From assembly GCA_037447605.1 (NCBI GenBank), contig CM074811.1:2682809-2746808 (forward strand): a stretch of DNA of 64,000 nucleotides, written 5' to 3'. The notes beneath the pieces are model-generated. The model worked only from the letters and a program-made list of their open reading frames with translations, was not told where the DNA came from and did not search any database. Shown in pieces: positions 60,555-64,000 of this stretch (its first letter is position 1; every line of letters begins with the position of its first letter). A program made the position numbers and the translations under genes. This stretch comes from Zygnema circumcarinatum (lineage: Eukaryota > Streptophyta > Zygnematophyceae > Zygnematales > Zygnemataceae).

Positions 60555-63500
60555 TCAGTGCACAGCCCCACCGCTTACTTTGAAAGTGGCCAAAAATGAG
60601 GTCGCATCTTTCAGTTCTTCCCGCTTTCTTGAACGGTCCCATTTATGTTCTACCGCAAGGAGTTCGATGACACGTGGCAGTGCCTTATTTGCGGCACCAA
60701 TGTCAAGGAAGGCGAGCCGAGATCGGCGGGCAATGAAGTCCACTGCTGACTCACAGTATTCGTGACGAGCACTGAATACAACTTCCGCCTCCAAAAAGGG
60801 ATATCCGTGAACTAACTTTCTCCCCAACATTTCATTCTGCAGAGGGCCCGACAATAAGTACCAGCAGAAGAAAATAGGTCAGAACCTCCTGCCACTTGCT
60901 GGATGCTTTCAACTGAATGACTAATTCCACAATGTGAGAAAAGGAGCACTGCGAGGAGGGTGGTTCCTATAGATATCAAAGGTAATTTACGACAGAGTAC
61001 AAGGTCTTGATTGTATAACATAAACAAAAGCCACCACTAGTGGAAATACTTTCGACGCATTGAACCTCGGGGGCACCTGTGCAATAGAAGCCACGTCTAA
61101 CGCCTTATCCCCATAAGCATGTGTCAAATGTTTGGCGATTTCCGAATCAATCTCTTTTGGCGTGGTTCCACTCCTCCTTGTTTGCGCCATTCGTACATAT
61201 TGTTGTGATACTCGAGTGAACAGGGCAGGGTCGTAATCTTCTGCCCCCGTTAAAGGCAGGTATTCTGTAACGCATGTCGTTGCATTGGAAAGCCTTCCAG
61301 TCTTGATTGCGATGTCCACCGTGTCCTCCGCCATGCTGCCAACCAGAAGCTTGCCACGTAATACCGAAGTGAGCAGGAGTGAGCACTTACAACAAACAAT
61401 GTGCTAATCCTCTCTTTTCAACTGTACAACGGAAATTTTCTTTGAAGGCCGCACTGAAGAATGTCACCCAAAACATGATTTTATATGCTGGCCATCACTC
61501 CTCTCCTGCAGGGTCGGTGATGATGTATCGTAACAAAAGCCAAAAATCTCTTACAGGTGGAACGGCCAAAACAATCTATATAGACGATGCAGAAATCCCC
61601 AAAAAATGAGCATCTTCACCGATGTTTTAGGTTTCCTTATCTAAACAATTCACAATAGACAAACATACACCTATTGGTTAAAAATGTCAAAGTTCAGTTT
61701 AACTGCAAAGAAATCTCACCTGCGATATGTAGTCCATTTTCCACCCGTGATTGTGACGAGGCCATTGGAATCTGCGATGATCACATGATCACGAGATATG
61801 CTCGCTGTATCCTTTGCAGTGGGATCCATAGCCAGAGGCCGAATGCCGCTCCAAGCGGATAGAACATCTTCCGAACGCACCTGCCTTCCACGAGGGGTGC
61901 AGACAAAGCATAAAAGTCAATCGAACAGGATCAATGGATAGAGGCTAACGGGAGTGAAGAGTAAGACATTGAAATGTAAGTATTTTTTGTCCAAGTAGCC
62001 TTAGCATCGACACAGCTTCCTTGCAATTCACATCAACTATTGCTTCATCACCTAGGCTAAAGGGAATGTCCAAACACATGTAGAAATTTAAGTTTGCACT
62101 GAGTTTCATAATAAGCTTGGGAGTGAAAACCAATTGAAGTTAAGGTCTCAGTTGACCCTTCATATAGCAGTGGCTCAAGGAATCGTTAGAGGGACTGCAG
62201 ACTTGTTCCCACTTAACTCAGTCTGTATGCAGCTCAATATGCTGGTGTCCCAATTCTATGTTTTTGGCATTTTTCATGTACTCATGAAAGGATCCACGTT
62301 TCAAAGCTTTGTGAACTGTTCGTCAATAAGCTCTCGATATAGGAGAATGCCACAGTTGTTTAGGGAGGAGTCTTTAAATTCTTCATAAGTTGGTGCTCTG
62401 AATCAGGGTTTGGTCCTGTGCCAGTCCACTTCACCGACTCCCTGACTTAGGTCGTTCTGATTGGCCCTTAGATCCACAAGCCTTCATTCGGTCAACCACA
62501 AGCGTTTTCGCACCATATAGTGTGAGCAGCCCACCTTAAAGTTCAAATATTCACCGATAGCATCCAAAATGAAAGCAACATCCTCCTCCCGTGGTTCTGG
62601 ACGCATTGTTATAGTGGTGGCAGAGTCTGTAGTTCCGGCCACAGTGCGTCCCAGCCATGGCAGCATGAAGATCACACGGCCATCTTTCGTTTTGGGCACA
62701 ATGAGGCCCATCAGTTGGGAGGAGTAATAATCAGGCAGCACCACATGCACTCCACTAGAAGGGGAGATGATGGAAGGCACATCTTTGTCTGACATGTGCC
62801 GAATACTGCCACCGGGAAAGAAAAAGAGAGTAGGCCCATCAGCACATACTCACTGGCTAACAACAAGCGCAAGGTTCATTATGACATTTTTTCTTCTATC
62901 CATGCCAATCCTTACACGCTCGACAGACTACCTATTACTCAAGTTGATTCAAGTAGATTCTTCATTGCCGACTGGCTAGGTGGATATCAGGGACCACAGC
63001 CTAATTCAGATGCATAGGACTAGCTCAATGCATGAAATGATATTTTAAAAAAGAAGTTAACTATTTAATGGATATAGAACCTAAGCACAGCATTTCGTAA
63101 AAGGAGTGACATTTAGAGAGGGGTTAACGCTGAGGCAAGCAGCACATCTAACGTGATCTCACACACAAGCTACAGTCTAGTGACGGTTTGTTTTTCAATG
63201 CACAACAGTTGATTAAAGTCATAGTGTTCAACAGCGTAAAAATCCAATGCAAGATTGAGCAAACAGTTTGGGAGCACCTGTCAGAAAACGGGCCTGTGGC
63301 ATTAACAACCACTTTTGCATAAACATCAACCTTATCTCTGCTCAACTTATCCTCCACCACAGCCCCTGTAACTTTGCCTGTAATCTCATCCTTCTTCAGC
63401 TCCACTGCTTCGACATGGTTTAGGATTACAGCCCCTGCTCGTGCAGCAGTTGTAGCCAGGGCTGTGTTCAGGCGAGCATCATCCATTTGGCCATCGTAGT

Positions 63501-64000
63501 ACACCACAGTGCCCTTCAGCTTTCGGCCATCTGTCAAGTAACAACCAACCACATGCTTCTCTTAATACGTTTGCTTATGCAAGTGCCATTCAAACTTCAG
63601 TTCTCCAACAACAGGATGAGCTACCAAAAAAAAAAAAACAAATTCACTGATCCCCCAGTGACTCCACAACCAACCGAATGGAGAATAACCAAACACCAGC
63701 GCTTCCAACTTAGGGGTCAGGGATAGGCGACCCAGACGCCCTCTCACCTGACAGAGTGTGGGCCAAAGTTGGGAAAAGCTCAAGTGATTCCTTTGCTGAG
63801 CAGAAACGCGAGAGGTGCAAGACAGCCCTGCCGGCAACAAGATCGTAAGCCTTCAGTCCAGCCCAGTAATATGGCACCTCCGGCCATGAGTAACATGGCG
63901 TCATGGTGGGAAGGGGCCAGCTAAGGTGCGGTGCATTTTTCAGTATATGGGCCCTCTCGGCCAAGGCATGGAAGACAAGCTTTAGCTGGCCCAAGTCCTG
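60555..64000 (-). CDS. SDP6: FAD-dependent glycerol-3-phosphate dehydrogenase, mitochondrial (SDP6 type), partial
   Basis: Minus-strand exons 63748 to beyond 64000, 63278-63530, 62535-62805, 61720-61880, 61077-61335, 60555-60836 join in frame. The enzyme oxidises glycerol-3-phosphate to dihydroxyacetone phosphate, passing electrons to ubiquinone at the mitochondrial inner membrane. Matching segments: LKLVFHALAERAHILKNAP, MTPCYSWPEVPYYWAGLKAY, GTVVYYDGQMDDARLNTAL, VVVNATGPFSD, VPKTKDGRVIFMLPWLGRTV, DVLSAWSGIRPLAMDPTAKD, TGGKWTTYRSMAEDTVD and the C-terminal YCESAVDFIARRSRLAFLDI. The N-terminus with the transit peptide and the GxGxxG FAD-binding fold lies outside the window. No disruption is seen in the visible part. 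Confidence 0.93.

Overview
This is a nuclear eukaryotic window: protein genes are split by many GT-AG introns, and the proteins read like those of the green plant lineage. Family-level best matches recalled from knowledge are the H3K4 methyltransferase ATXR3/SDG2, the CCAR1-like SHORT ROOT IN SALT MEDIUM 1 (RSA1), an At3g12350-type F-box protein, an At1g67340-type F-box/MYND protein, plastid-type ribose-5-phosphate isomerase and the FAD glycerol-3-phosphate dehydrogenase SDP6. Compact introns, GC-rich intergenic islands full of CCGTACGG-like and GCCACGTGGC palindromes, and TTAGGG-type (not TTTAGGG) interstitial telomere repeats suggest a streptophyte alga or early-diverging land plant. The genus cannot be fixed from sequence alone.

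Layout. On the + strand: a CCAR1/RSA1-like gene (268-12275), an F-box gene (14680-17212) and a plastid-type alpha/beta hydrolase (19879-24017). On the - strand: ribose-5-phosphate isomerase (25132-28296) and a zinc-knuckle/J-domain protein (29524-34013, perhaps starting near 34486). At 33.1-37.1 kb lies a large, nearly spacer-less inverted duplication centred near 34,935. It copies the 5' part of the J-protein gene head-to-head; the right-hand copy is decayed in its next exon. The ATXR3 gene follows on + (37273-51699, 18 exons). Last come two - strand genes, the F-box/MYND protein (55484-57522) and SDP6 (60555 to beyond the right edge).

For six genes (F-box, hydrolase, isomerase, J-protein, ATXR3, MYND) I read exon chains that keep one open frame across every junction; their summed lengths are exact multiples of three. 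The CCAR-like gene has one or two exons around 5.5-7.2 kb that I could not resolve. SDP6 lacks its N-terminus because the window ends.

Non-genic highlights: a roughly 510-bp CCCTAA array inside a CCAR intron; an 863-bp non-autonomous hAT-like transposon with a perfect 8-bp target duplication (53053-53915); a perfect 19-bp hairpin in an ATXR3 intron (50257-50299); a heptamer TTATTGC intron repeat; and several GC-rich islands. The genes are mostly housekeeping (chromatin, splicing/transcription coactivation, ubiquitin adaptors, sugar and glycerol metabolism) and do not form a functional cluster. I see no RNA genes, CRISPR array or virus.
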